Below are positions 53,019 to 62,217 of a stretch of DNA of 64,000 bases, piece by piece; within the stretch, counting starts at the first letter, position 1; each line of letters starts with the position of its first letter. This DNA is from Sphingosinicella xenopeptidilytica (lineage in GTDB: Bacteria > Pseudomonadota > Alphaproteobacteria > Sphingomonadales > Sphingomonadaceae), in NCBI RefSeq assembly GCF_042676985.1, contig NZ_JBHTIK010000002.1, positions 1-64,000 on the forward strand, read 5' to 3'. The position numbers and the translations under genes were made by a program. The notes under the pieces are model-generated. The model was given only the letters and a program-made list of their open reading frames with translations, ran no database searches and was not told where the DNA came from.

Positions 53019-54605
53019 ATGCGCGTAGGAATAGACGTCGGCGGAACGAATACCGATGCCGTGTTGATGAGCGGTCGGCAGGTGCTCGCTGCGACCAAGG
53101 CTCCGACGAGCCGCGACGTCGTCGCCGGTGTCGTCGCTGCCGTGAGAGCCATATTGAATGAGAGCGGCATCGCCGGGGGCCGGATCACCGGCGTCATGAT
53201 CGGCACGACGCATTTCACGAACGCGCTCGTGCAGGGACTATCGCTCGAGCGGGTCGGCGTGCTTCGTATCGCCGAGCCGGCCGGGTGCTGTCTGCCGCCG
53301 TTCGTCGGCTGGCCGAACGCGCTTCGCGGCATCATCCGGGGAGGCGTGGCCGGGCTGCGCGGCGGCTACAACGTCGATGGGCGTCCCATCGCCGCATTCG
53401 ATGACGATGCGGCGCACGCGGCCATCGCGGGCTTCGCCGCTGACGGTATCCGCTCTGTGGCGATCTCCTGTATCTTCTCGCCGCTTCGAGACGATATGGA
53501 GCGCCGCTGCGCCGCGCTGGTGGAGCAAATCATCCCGGGCGCCAGTGTCAGCCTTTCCTCGGAAATCGGACGCATCGGCTTTCTCGAACGTGAAAACGCG
53601 ACGATCCTGAATGCGGCCCTGCGGGCCTTGTCGGTCTCCGTAACGCAGGCCTTCCGCGAAGCGCTTCGGGAGCTTGGGATCGCAGCGCCTTTCTATGTGA
53701 GCCAGAACGACGGAACGCCGCTCGATATCGGGCAGGTCGAACGGCTTCCGGTGTTCACGGTCGCTTCCGGGCCGACGAACAGCATGCGCGGCGCCTCGTT
53801 CCTGACCGGGCGGGAGGACGCGATTGTGGTGGATATCGGGGGGACCACTTCGGATGTCGGTGCGATCAAGGCCGGATTCCCTCGCGAATCAGCGGTTTCG
53901 GTCGATATCGGCGGTGTGAAGACCAACTTCCGAATGCCCGATGTTCTGGCCATTGGCGTGGGAGGGGGGAGCCGCGTGCGAAGGGCCTCCGACACACATG
54001 CGGGATGTTCGATTGGCGGCACGGTGTCGATCGGCCCCGATTCCGTCGGCTACGAACTGTCGACACGCGCCCTCGTCTTTGGGGGCGAGGATATGACGCT
54101 TACCGATCTGGCTGTTGCGGATGGGCGACTCGATGTCGGTGACGCCGGCCGCGTGGCACATCTCGACAGGGGCTTCGTCGCGGCCGGCCTGGAGGAGTTC
54201 AGGCTGCGCATCGAAGATGCCGTCGAACGCGTCAAGACCTCGCCGGACCCTGTACCCGTGATCCTCGTGGGCGGCGGCGGCGTGATATTCCGGGGCGGCA
54301 TCAAGGGCGCTTCGGAAATCCTGATGCCCGCGAACGCGGCGGTCGCCAACGCCATCGGCGCGGCCATCGCGCAGATCGGCGGCGAATATGAAAAAGTCTG
54401 CTCCTACGATGACGAAGGGCGAGAGGCGGCCATCGCTGCCGTCAGGTCGGAAGCGTGCAAAAGGGCGCGCGATGCGGGCGCCGGGGGCGATCTTGACGTT
54501 CTCGAGATCGAGGAGGTGCTGCTGTCCTACCTGCCGGGGCGCACCGTGCGTGTCCGCGTGAAGGTGGTGAGCCGGCGCGACGACCGGGTGGCGGAGGCTG
54601 TATGA
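53019..54605 (+). CDS. hydantoinase/oxoprolinase subunit A family protein
   Basis: An ATP-dependent cyclic-amide hydrolase subunit of 528 residues with the actin/ASKHA-like motifs MRVGIDVGGTNTDAVLM, GTTHFTNAL and DIGGTTSDVGAI. Full HyuA proteins have about 700 residues; this shorter kind lacks the C-terminal part and is often linked to DUF917 proteins. It would open a hydantoin, lactam or oxoproline-like ring with ATP. No HyuB gene is present. Four-base ATGA overlap with the DUF917 gene points to a complex of the two. Confidence 0.88.
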   Translation: MRVGIDVGGTNTDAVLMSGRQVLAATKAPTSRDVVAGVVAAVRAILNESGIAGGRITGVMIGTTHFTNALVQGLSLERVGVLRIAEPAGCCLPPFVGWPNALRGIIRGGVAGLRGGYNVDGRPIAAFDDDAAHAAIAGFAADGIRSVAISCIFSPLRDDMERRCAALVEQIIPGASVSLSSEIGRIGFLERENATILNAALRALSVSVTQAFREALRELGIAAPFYVSQNDGTPLDIGQVERLPVFTVASGPTNSMRGASFLTGREDAIVVDIGGTTSDVGAIKAGFPRESAVSVDIGGVKTNFRMPDVLAIGVGGGSRVRRASDTHAGCSIGGTVSIGPDSVGYELSTRALVFGGEDMTLTDLAVADGRLDVGDAGRVAHLDRGFVAAGLEEFRLRIEDAVERVKTSPDPVPVILVGGGGVIFRGGIKGASEILMPANAAVANAIGAAIAQIGGEYEKVCSYDDEGREAAIAAVRSEACKRARDAGAGGDLDVLEIEEVLLSYLPGRTVRVRVKVVSRRDDRVAEAV

Positions 54606-55690
54606 AGCGGATCGATATCGCGGATGTCGCGGACATCGCGACGGGTGCGGCGCTGCTGGGCGCGGGCGGCGGCGGGGATCCCTATATCGGCCGGTTGATG
54701 GTCGAGGAAGCGATCCGCGCCTTCGGGCCGGTAGAGCTCATCCATGTGGAGGCGGTGCCGGACGAAGCGTTGATCGTGCCCACCGCCATGATGGGCGCAC
54801 CCTCCGTCATGGTCGAAAAACTACCCAACGGCGCTGAAGCCGAAATCGCGCTTGAAGCCGTCGAAACCGCCATCGGCAAGTGCGCGCATGCGATCATCGC
54901 CCCTGAAATCGGTGGGCTGAACGCGATGCTGCCGATTGTGCTCGCCGCGCGGCGCGGGCTGCCGCTGGTCGATGGCGACGGTATGGGCCGGGCGTTTCCC
55001 GAACTGCCGATGGTGACGTTCAACATCTTCGGCCAGAGCATATCGCCGCTCGCGATCAGCGACGAACTCGGCAACTGCGTGGCGGTGCGGACGGTGGATG
55101 TGGAATCGGCGGAACGGCTCGGGCGCCAGATCGTCGTTGCGATGGGCGCGGCCGCGCAGATCTGCTGCTATCCGATGAGCGGCGCGGAAGCGAAGCGCTC
55201 GGCAGTGCGCGGCACGGTCGGTCTTGCATGGAAAATCGGCCGGTTGCTGCGCGTCGCGCGCGAGCAGATGTGCGATCCTTTCGAGGCGCTGCTGACCTAT
55301 CTGCCCACGACCGACTACTACAAGCATTGTCGATCGTTGTTCGATGGCCGCATCGTGGACCTTCGGCGAGAGATCGCGCAGGGCTTCACGGTGGGCACGG
55401 TCGAGATCGAAAATACCGCGCAGGCACGCATCAGTATTCAGTTTCGCAACGAGTATCTCGTCGCGCGGCAAGATGGAAAGCCGGTCGCGATCGTCCCCGA
55501 CCTCATCGCCATCCTCGACAGCGAAACCGCGACGCCGATCACGGCCGAAACGCTGAAATACGGCCAGCGCGTGCGGGTCATCGGGATCAGCGCGCCGCCG
55601 ATCCTGCGCAGCGAAGCCGCGCTCCGCGTCGTGGGGCCGCAGGCTTTTGGCTTCACCGATCCGTTTCAGCCGATCGAGGAGATGGCATGA
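54602..55690 (+). CDS. DUF917 (S-methyl-thiohydantoin desulfurase-type) family protein
   Basis: A 362-residue protein with the diagnostic opening IATGAALLGAGGGGDPYIGR and E(I)GGLNAMLPIVLAARRGLPLVDGDGMGRAFPEL. As I recall, Pfam has renamed this family for S-methyl-thiohydantoin desulfurases; it is commonly encoded with, or fused to, hydantoinase A. It probably forms the second subunit in place of HyuB, possibly supplying a metal site. Its stop overlaps the PPOX start. Confidence 0.88.
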   Translation: MKRIDIADVADIATGAALLGAGGGGDPYIGRLMVEEAIRAFGPVELIHVEAVPDEALIVPTAMMGAPSVMVEKLPNGAEAEIALEAVETAIGKCAHAIIAPEIGGLNAMLPIVLAARRGLPLVDGDGMGRAFPELPMVTFNIFGQSISPLAISDELGNCVAVRTVDVESAERLGRQIVVAMGAAAQICCYPMSGAEAKRSAVRGTVGLAWKIGRLLRVAREQMCDPFEALLTYLPTTDYYKHCRSLFDGRIVDLRREIAQGFTVGTVEIENTAQARISIQFRNEYLVARQDGKPVAIVPDLIAILDSETATPITAETLKYGQRVRVIGISAPPILRSEAALRVVGPQAFGFTDPFQPIEEMA

Positions 55691-56313
55691 TGGACGACCC
55701 GCATCGCATTGCATCCGTGGCCGATCTCGAAGCGCTCTACGCCTCTCCGTCGGAGATCATCCTGAAGACGAAGTTCGACTTTCTGGATGATCATGCCCTC
55801 GCCATGATCCGCGAAGCGCCGGTCTGCTTTCTGGCATCGGTCGGCGGCACGGGCGCGGACATCTCCCCGCGTGGCGGCGAGCACGGCTTCGTGCACGTCA
55901 TCGACCGCAAGAGCTTCGCCATTCCGGACTGGCCGGGCAACAACAAGCTCGAAACTATGCACAACCTGCTTGAAGACCCTCGCTGCGGCGTCGTCTTCCT
56001 CTTGCCGGGCCATGACCTTTTCCTGCGCGTGAACGGCACGGCGACGCTGACGCGTGATCCCGCTCTGCTGAACGCGCTCGTCGAGTTCAACCGGCCGCCG
56101 AAGCTGGCGATCCGGGTCCAGGTCGACGAGGCCTATTTTCACTGCGGCAAGGCGATAAAGCGCTCGCGCATCTGGGAGCCGGATAGTTGGCCCGGGCGTG
56201 ATGCCATTCCGAAGATCGGCCGCATGATGGCGGATCAGGCGAAGCTGGCGGATGCCGACGAGGACGAACTCGATGCGGCGTACCGGCGCGGAATCGAGGA
56301 AGATTTGTATTGA
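55687..56313 (+). CDS. pyridoxamine-phosphate-oxidase-like FMN protein
   Basis: A split-barrel flavoprotein of 208 residues (MSMEG_1061-like FMN-dependent PPOX type). Typical blocks are LDDHALAMIREAPVCFLASV, DISPRGG and NNKLETMHNLLEDPRCGVVFLLPG, with LRVNGTATLTRD as the second flavin/dimer region. These proteins reduce or bind small molecules using FMN or F420. Coupled to DUF917 by ATGA overlap, so probably part of the same catabolic step, perhaps reducing a ring bond before opening. Confidence 0.85.
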   Translation: MMDDPHRIASVADLEALYASPSEIILKTKFDFLDDHALAMIREAPVCFLASVGGTGADISPRGGEHGFVHVIDRKSFAIPDWPGNNKLETMHNLLEDPRCGVVFLLPGHDLFLRVNGTATLTRDPALLNALVEFNRPPKLAIRVQVDEAYFHCGKAIKRSRIWEPDSWPGRDAIPKIGRMMADQAKLADADEDELDAAYRRGIEEDLY

Positions 56314-56484
56314 GCGCCGCAAAGGGTGCCCGACTACCCGCCTGGGTGGTCGGATTTACTCTAACGGCCGATTTGCGTGAGCGCGGCCTGCGATATGATA
56401 GCGCCACAGGCACAGTTGAAGGCCGAACGGCGTAGCAGGGGAGTTGCGCTGAACGTGGGAGTGTATCTGGAGACGGGGGGTAAG

Positions 56485-58623
56485 ATGATGTCTGTTCGTG
56501 GGTTCCTGTTGATCTCGGTGGCTGCTGCCAGCCTTTCCGTTCCGGCTCTCGCCCAGCAGGCGGAGAGCGGCGCGACAGAGGGAGAAATCACCGTCACCGC
56601 ACGGCGGCAGGCGGACCTTCTGATCGATGTGCCGGATTCGATCAGCGTCATCGGCGAGGAAACGCTGGTGAACACCGGGGTTTTTCGCATGGAGGATATC
56701 GTCCAGTCGGTTCCGAACGTGGTCGCCATGCAGGGCATCAAGCCGGGCTTCATCACGCTGACGGCACGCGGCATTTCCACCACGCAGGAAAATGAAGCGC
56801 CGATCGCCGTGATGGTCGACGGCGTCGTCATGCCCGCGCTCGATTTCATCAACCAGGATTTCTACGATCTCAAACAGGTCGAGGTTCTGCGTGGGCCTCA
56901 AGGCTCCCTCTACGGTGCGAACGCGATCGCGGGCGCGATCAACATCACCACCAAGGCGCCGACGAACGATCTGGAAGGCAAGCTGAAGCTTGCGTACGGC
57001 AACGGTGACTACAAGGCCGTCAATGCCGTGCTGTCCGGTCCCATCGTGGAAGACCGCATCTTCTTCCGCGTTGCCGGCGGCTACCGCGACGAGGATGGCA
57101 CGCTCAGGAACGCTTACGACGACAGCACGGTCGATTTCTATCGGGAACTCGCCCTTCGCGGTCAGCTTGAATTCCGGCCGACCGAAACGCTGACCATCGA
57201 CGTGCGCGGCACCTATGTCGATACGCATGCGGGTGCGATCTACAATGAACTCACCCAGATGGCGGTGCCGTCGCAGATCAACGACTTCGATACGATCCGC
57301 CTCGATTACAATAGCGTGGGCGTGGATGATCGTGAACTGGGCTTCGGTTCGGTAAAGGTCGCATGGGAGGCGCCGTGGGGCGGCACGCTGACTTCGGTCA
57401 CAAGTTTTGGAAAAACCGTCGATGCCGTCGTCGGGGAAGGGGACTGGCTTCCGACCGTCGAACCGCACCTGGAGTTCCCGGAGGTCCCGCCGGAATTTTA
57501 TGACCTCCTGCAGGACTGGAAGGTTACGACGCGGGCGTGGAACCAGGAACTGCGCTACGCCGGAGAGATCGGCAACTGGCTCACCTATCAGATCGGCGGC
57601 TTCTATCAGGAACGCAAGCGGCGGGCCGAGCTTCTTTACGGGATCGCTGAAGACCGCGTGATCAACACGGTGTTTCTGGAACAGGATGGCACCAGCCGAA
57701 GCAAATTGTTTGCGCTGTTCGGGCAGGCCGACGCGAATCTCACCGACAATCTGGTGCTGACACTGGGCCTGCGCTACGACAGCGATAAGCGCTCGTACCG
57801 CTCGGCGATCCCGGTGGAGGATGGCGGGCCCACGCCGATTTCCGATACGTTCAAGAAGCTCCAGCCGAAGGCGTCGATAGCCTATCACTGGTCCGACCAG
57901 TTCACCACATACGCCACGGTAGCGCGCGGCTTCAGGAGTGGCGGTTTCAACGACTCCGATGCTGTCGTCATGGGCACGCTCTATCCGCGCCGCTATGAAT
58001 CGGAGGTGCTGGACAGCTATGAAGCCGGCTTCAAGGCCAGCCTTGCCGATGGACGCGTCTCGATTGCCGGCGCGGTCTATCATTCGGATTTCTCGAACCC
58101 GCAATTCTTCTTTCCGACGATTCAAGGGCAGATCCTGACCAATTTCGACAGCGCGAAAGTGGACGGTGCCGAGCTTGAATTCACCGGCCGTGTTGCCTCG
58201 GGCCTTACAGTGAGCGCGGCCTACGGCATCAGCATTGCCGAAATCCAGGCAGCGGACGAGACGGGCGCGTTCAAGGGAAACCGCCTGCCAAGGGTGAACA
58301 GCTACACGCTGAACGCGGGTATCGAATACAGCGCGCCGGTCGCCGGGGATATCGAGCTGCTGGCCCGCGCCGACTATGAACGTCGCGGGCCGATGTACTG
58401 GGACGTCGCCAACACGCTGAGAACCGGAGAGAAGGACTATCTCAATCTCCGCCTCGGCCTCAAGACGGAAAGCTGGTCAATCGTCGCTTTCGGCCGCAAC
58501 GTCACCAATACGCGCCAGCCCGTGGAGGTCATTCAGGACTTTCCTCCCATCGGCCTTGGTGCCAATGTCCGTCGTCCGAACCTGAAACGGCGATATGGCG
58601 TTGAGCTCTCGTACATGTTCTGA
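56485..58623 (+). CDS. TonB-dependent receptor of the hydantoinase operon
   Basis: An outer-membrane receptor of 712 residues. Signal peptide MMSVRGFLLISVAAASLSVPALAQQ, then EITVTARRQADLLIDVPDSIS as TonB box and start of the plug, VEVLRGPQGSLYGANAIAGAIN, and barrel ending GVELSYMF. GGGGGTAAG precedes the ATG at 56485. It lies 172 bases after the PPOX gene and 20 bases before the NCS1 permease, which makes it the outer-membrane door for the permease's substrate. Confidence 0.9.
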   Translation: MMSVRGFLLISVAAASLSVPALAQQAESGATEGEITVTARRQADLLIDVPDSISVIGEETLVNTGVFRMEDIVQSVPNVVAMQGIKPGFITLTARGISTTQENEAPIAVMVDGVVMPALDFINQDFYDLKQVEVLRGPQGSLYGANAIAGAINITTKAPTNDLEGKLKLAYGNGDYKAVNAVLSGPIVEDRIFFRVAGGYRDEDGTLRNAYDDSTVDFYRELALRGQLEFRPTETLTIDVRGTYVDTHAGAIYNELTQMAVPSQINDFDTIRLDYNSVGVDDRELGFGSVKVAWEAPWGGTLTSVTSFGKTVDAVVGEGDWLPTVEPHLEFPEVPPEFYDLLQDWKVTTRAWNQELRYAGEIGNWLTYQIGGFYQERKRRAELLYGIAEDRVINTVFLEQDGTSRSKLFALFGQADANLTDNLVLTLGLRYDSDKRSYRSAIPVEDGGPTPISDTFKKLQPKASIAYHWSDQFTTYATVARGFRSGGFNDSDAVVMGTLYPRRYESEVLDSYEAGFKASLADGRVSIAGAVYHSDFSNPQFFFPTIQGQILTNFDSAKVDGAELEFTGRVASGLTVSAAYGISIAEIQAADETGAFKGNRLPRVNSYTLNAGIEYSAPVAGDIELLARADYERRGPMYWDVANTLRTGEKDYLNLRLGLKTESWSIVAFGRNVTNTRQPVEVIQDFPPIGLGANVRRPNLKRRYGVELSYMF

Positions 58624-58642
58624 GGAGGGCGGGAGCAAATTA

Positions 58643-59905
58643 ATGCCGACAGGGGAAGCAAGCGGGATATCGGCCGATCAACGGGTACATGGCTTTCGGA
58701 TCCTGATGATCCTCATGTCCAGTCTGGTGACGCTGCCCGCTTTCGTGATGGGCGCGCAGTTCGCCGGGCAGATGCCGCTCGCCGACACGATCGCCGCCTG
58801 CTTCCTGGGCGGCGGACTCCTTGCCGTCGTGGCGGCCTTCGCATCGGTCGCTGGTGCGCGGTCCGGCCTTTCGAGCTACGAGCTGGTGCTCCAAGCGTTC
58901 GGCACGACGGGCGGCAAGGTCGTCAACAGCGTCCTCGGTTTCGTCATGCTGGGCTGGTTCGGCGTCATCCTGATGATGTTCGGAGACGCGGCGGTGGCGG
59001 CGCTCGCGAAAACCGGGACGGACGTCCCGCATATGGGCATACTCCTCGCCGGCGCGGTTCTCATGATCGCAACCACCGCGATCGGCTTTCGGGCGCTGGA
59101 CATTTTTTCGCAGATACTCACGCCCTTCAAGGTGGGGCTTCTGGTCTGGACGGTCGTTGCGGCGATCATTGCCTACGGCTGGCCCGAGATGCGCGGCCCC
59201 TCCGGCGGCGCGGCGCTCACGGTCGGTCAGGGCGGATCGATGCTGGCGGGCGGTGTGATCGTGGGGGCCTTGCTGACGCCCGACATCTGCCGCTTCGCGC
59301 GAAACGGCACTCATGCGGCGGCCAGCGCGGCCGTCGGCTTCGGCGTTGGTTTGCCGCTGGTGCTGATCGCGGCGGCGATACCGGCACTGCTGACGGGCGA
59401 GGCTGATCTCGTGAAGATCATGCTCGGCCTTGGTCTCGGCATGTTTGCGATCTTGATCGTGATCGCAGCAGCGTGGCTCAACAATACGTACAACCTCTAT
59501 GCGACCTCACTCGTCTTCCAAACGTTGATGCCCAGAGTGTCACGGTCCTGGTTGACCGTTTTCGCTGGGGTCGTTGGAACTGTTGCGGGCCTAGCGGGCC
59601 TCGCTTCCTATCTTGTTCCCTTCCTGCATGTATTGAGCGTAGCGATACCGCCCATCGGCGGCGTTTACATTGTCCATGCTTACCTTTCCCCATCGCGGAT
59701 AGAGAACGTTCTCCCGACCTGGCGGCCAGCTGCATTCCTGTGCTGGTTAGCGGGTGTCTTGGTAGCGGCGGTGCAGGCTCCGCTCGGTTTCGAACTCAGC
59801 GGCGTGAGCGCACTGGATTCCCTGTGCGTGTCGGCACTGATTTATTTCGCGATCAAGAGAAGGCCTTTTTCGCTTAAGCGGTATGTACATCGGCGTTTGA
59901 GCTAA
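58643..59905 (+). CDS. NCS1-family (cytosine/purine/hydantoin) permease
   Basis: An inner-membrane Na+ or H+ symporter of 420 residues with about 12 helices in the LeuT fold of CodB and Mhp1. Helix-1 signature LVTLPAFVMGAQFAG and the ADTIAACFLGGG helix-2 region match CodB, as does LTPDICRFARNGTHAA in the middle. NCS1 carriers move cytosine, purines, allantoin or hydantoins. Next to hydantoinase A and a dedicated TBDR, a hydantoin-like or related N-heterocycle is the obvious candidate. GAGGAGGGCGGG precedes the ATG. A terminator follows. Confidence 0.88.
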   Translation: MPTGEASGISADQRVHGFRILMILMSSLVTLPAFVMGAQFAGQMPLADTIAACFLGGGLLAVVAAFASVAGARSGLSSYELVLQAFGTTGGKVVNSVLGFVMLGWFGVILMMFGDAAVAALAKTGTDVPHMGILLAGAVLMIATTAIGFRALDIFSQILTPFKVGLLVWTVVAAIIAYGWPEMRGPSGGAALTVGQGGSMLAGGVIVGALLTPDICRFARNGTHAAASAAVGFGVGLPLVLIAAAIPALLTGEADLVKIMLGLGLGMFAILIVIAAAWLNNTYNLYATSLVFQTLMPRVSRSWLTVFAGVVGTVAGLAGLASYLVPFLHVLSVAIPPIGGVYIVHAYLSPSRIENVLPTWRPAAFLCWLAGVLVAAVQAPLGFELSGVSALDSLCVSALIYFAIKRRPFSLKRYVHRRLS

Positions 59906-59984
59906 GACCAAATCAGCGCACGATGCTATCAAACGTGCTGATGAACAGGAAAAGGGGCTGAAGCCGTTCTCCATCAAGGGCGGA

Positions 59985-60022
59985 ATGTGGCGGCGTCGAT
60001 CTGGCGCCGCCACATCCTTTTT
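59985..60022 (+). terminator. rho-independent terminator
   Basis: The 11-bp stem ATGTGGCGGCG / CGCCGCCACAT, with a 9-base loop, is followed by CCTTTTTA on the + strand. It ends the 53.0-59.9 kb operon. On the - strand an A-run replaces the U-tract, so it acts mainly in the + direction. Confidence 0.85.
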
Positions 60023-60045
60023 ATCTCAGCCCGCAGACTTTCCTT

Positions 60046-62064
60046 TTAGAATTTGGCCGTTCCAGCGATGAAGAAACGGCGTCCATCTTCATTGTATTCG
60101 GTCAGGATTTCGCGTTCCTGGCGATTGTCGAACACATTGAGAATGCCGGCGCGGATCAGGAACTTGTCGTTGATCTTGTAAGTGCCGGAGAAGTCCACTG
60201 TCAGGTAACTGCCGCGCTCAACATTGTAGAGCGGGTTCGAGTAGACATCGAGGTATTGACGCCCAACATAGTTGCTGGCCGCGAACAGCGAGAGCTTCTC
60301 GTTCGCCTGCCAGCTTACCGAGAGGTTGCCTGAATGGTGAGGCGTATAAGGGATCGCGAGCGGTGTCGGACCCGAGCGGTTTTCAGCATCAAGATAGGAA
60401 TAGTTGGCCTGCACGGTCACACCGGCAACCGGGCTGAACCGGGCCGTCGCTTCGATACCCTGGGTGCGGACGCGCGCGATATTCTCATAAGCGAAGATCG
60501 GGCGGCCATCTTCAAGGAAGCCGACGAAGTTCGGCAATAGCGGGGCAGCGATGACGTCCCTGGTACGGTTCTCGATGCTGATCTGGTTGCGCAGAGAATT
60601 GCGGAACAGGGTGATGCCGACTGCGAAATCCGACGTGTCGTAGCGGACTGAGGCTTCATAGCTGGTGCTGGTTTCCGGTTTCAGATCTTCCGAACCGATA
60701 ATGTAACAGCCCGTGGTGGCGCTGCCGCATGAAACCGTACCCCAGTTGGGGCTGTTCTGCAGTAGCGTCGGCGCGCGGAAGGCGCGGGCCCAGCCGCCCT
60801 TGACGGTCAGGTCGTCGACCGGGTGCCAGACGACGTAGGCGCGCGGGCTGTGATGACCCCCGAAATTCTCGTGATCGTCATAGCGGTTGCCGAGCGTGAC
60901 GCTGAGGTCTTCGGTCACCTCGATCTCGTCCTCGATGAACAGCGCTTTCTGCGTAACGCTGGTCGAGGTGCTGAGGCCGAATTCGGGCGAACCCGGCAGG
61001 CCGCCGAGGTTTGCCGGATCCTTCAGACGCTGGTAGCGATATTCGCCGCCGATCGTGATGGATTGGCGGGCTGCTTCCCACGGCAGGGTGAACCGGCCGT
61101 CGAGGATCACGTCGTTGGAGGTATTGGGATTGATCTCGTCATCCACCGTGCCCGCCGCGTTGTGGATGCGGTCGGCGGAGAGGCGGAGCAGGGCCTTGCC
61201 GAAATCCCAGTCGCCCTTGTAGGCGAGCGAGCCGGAATGGCGCGTCATTGGCGTCTGGCCGTGAATCAGCTTGTTGTACCCGTAGTTCAGCGACACTTCG
61301 TTGTGCGCGTCCGGTGTCCAGACGAGCGTGCCGTCGAGGTACTTTTCTTCCTGCCGGTCGAAGCCGGGCAGTGGATCACCGCCACCCGAGGGAACCGGGT
61401 TCACGGTGCGGTCTTCCTCGCGGATGTTGATGCCGCCATAGGCCTTGAAACCGAGCATTCCGGCCACGATTGGCCCGCTGATGTAGCCGCCGACCTTGTC
61501 GAGATCGCCTGCGTCGCGATCTTCCTGGAAGGTGTAATCGGCCGAAAGCGAACCGTGCCAGTCTTCGCCCACCGGCTTGGTGATGATGTTGACGACGCCG
61601 CCGATCGCATCCGAGCCGTAGAGCGACGACAAGGGGCCGCGCACCACCTCGACCTGCTGGATGGCCTCCACGGGCACCCACGCTGCATCGAAATCATTGC
61701 CACGGAAGTTGGTGGTGGAGGCGCTGACGCGTTTCCCGTCGATCAGGAACAGCGTGTAGATGCTGGGCAGACCGCGAAGCTGGATGTTGCGCTGGTTACC
61801 CGCGCGGTTGATGGTGACGCCCTCCATGCGATCGAGAATGTCGGTGAGATCCTGGATCGGACGCAAGGCGAGTTCTTCCGCCGTCACCACCGAAATGCTT
61901 GCCGGGGCATCGATGATCTTCTGTGCCTTCGATGATGCGGTAACGACAATGGCATCGCTGTTCTGGGCCGGGCCGTCATTCTCGGCCGCCGTTTGAGCGT
62001 AAGCGGTTTGACTGAGGGCAAACAGCGAAACGGCGCTGAGCAGTAACCGGGTCTTGCAGATCAT
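60046..62064 (-). CDS. TonB-dependent receptor, siderophore type (FepA/CirA-like)
   Basis: A shorter receptor of 672 residues: signal peptide MICKTRLLLSAVSLFALSQTAYA, plug with VEVVRGPLSSLYGSDAIGGVVNIITKP, and barrel ending FIAGTAKF. The plug block VVRGP.SSLYGSDAIGGV and the compact length are typical of ferric-siderophore, colicin I or cobalamin receptors rather than of the carbon-substrate class elsewhere in the window. The ATG at 62064 has GAGGAAGTACC upstream. It follows a PF00756-type esterase on the same strand, supporting a trilactone or ester siderophore as ligand. Confidence 0.88.
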   Translation of the reverse strand: MICKTRLLLSAVSLFALSQTAYAQTAAENDGPAQNSDAIVVTASSKAQKIIDAPASISVVTAEELALRPIQDLTDILDRMEGVTINRAGNQRNIQLRGLPSIYTLFLIDGKRVSASTTNFRGNDFDAAWVPVEAIQQVEVVRGPLSSLYGSDAIGGVVNIITKPVGEDWHGSLSADYTFQEDRDAGDLDKVGGYISGPIVAGMLGFKAYGGINIREEDRTVNPVPSGGGDPLPGFDRQEEKYLDGTLVWTPDAHNEVSLNYGYNKLIHGQTPMTRHSGSLAYKGDWDFGKALLRLSADRIHNAAGTVDDEINPNTSNDVILDGRFTLPWEAARQSITIGGEYRYQRLKDPANLGGLPGSPEFGLSTSTSVTQKALFIEDEIEVTEDLSVTLGNRYDDHENFGGHHSPRAYVVWHPVDDLTVKGGWARAFRAPTLLQNSPNWGTVSCGSATTGCYIIGSEDLKPETSTSYEASVRYDTSDFAVGITLFRNSLRNQISIENRTRDVIAAPLLPNFVGFLEDGRPIFAYENIARVRTQGIEATARFSPVAGVTVQANYSYLDAENRSGPTPLAIPYTPHHSGNLSVSWQANEKLSLFAASNYVGRQYLDVYSNPLYNVERGSYLTVDFSGTYKINDKFLIRAGILNVFDNRQEREILTEYNEDGRRFFIAGTAKF

Positions 62065-62217
62065 GGTACTTCCTCCTGTTGTGATTGAAGACAAAGCGGG
62101 TCCGTGGCGCGAAACGCGCATGTTTATTCGGCGTGCTTGGATGGGCGCCGGTGCGCCCGTTCTTTCAGCTTGTGTCTGTCGTCAGCCGATGGTCATGGCT
62201 GCGCTGGAACGGTATCG

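Noticed and set aside
56356..58125. 589-codon open frame on the - strand
   Set aside because: Antisense shadow of the TBDR at 56485, with no signal peptide, motif or ribosome site.
60823..61935. 370-codon open frame on the + strand
   Set aside because: Antisense to the siderophore-type TBDR; no recognisable domain.
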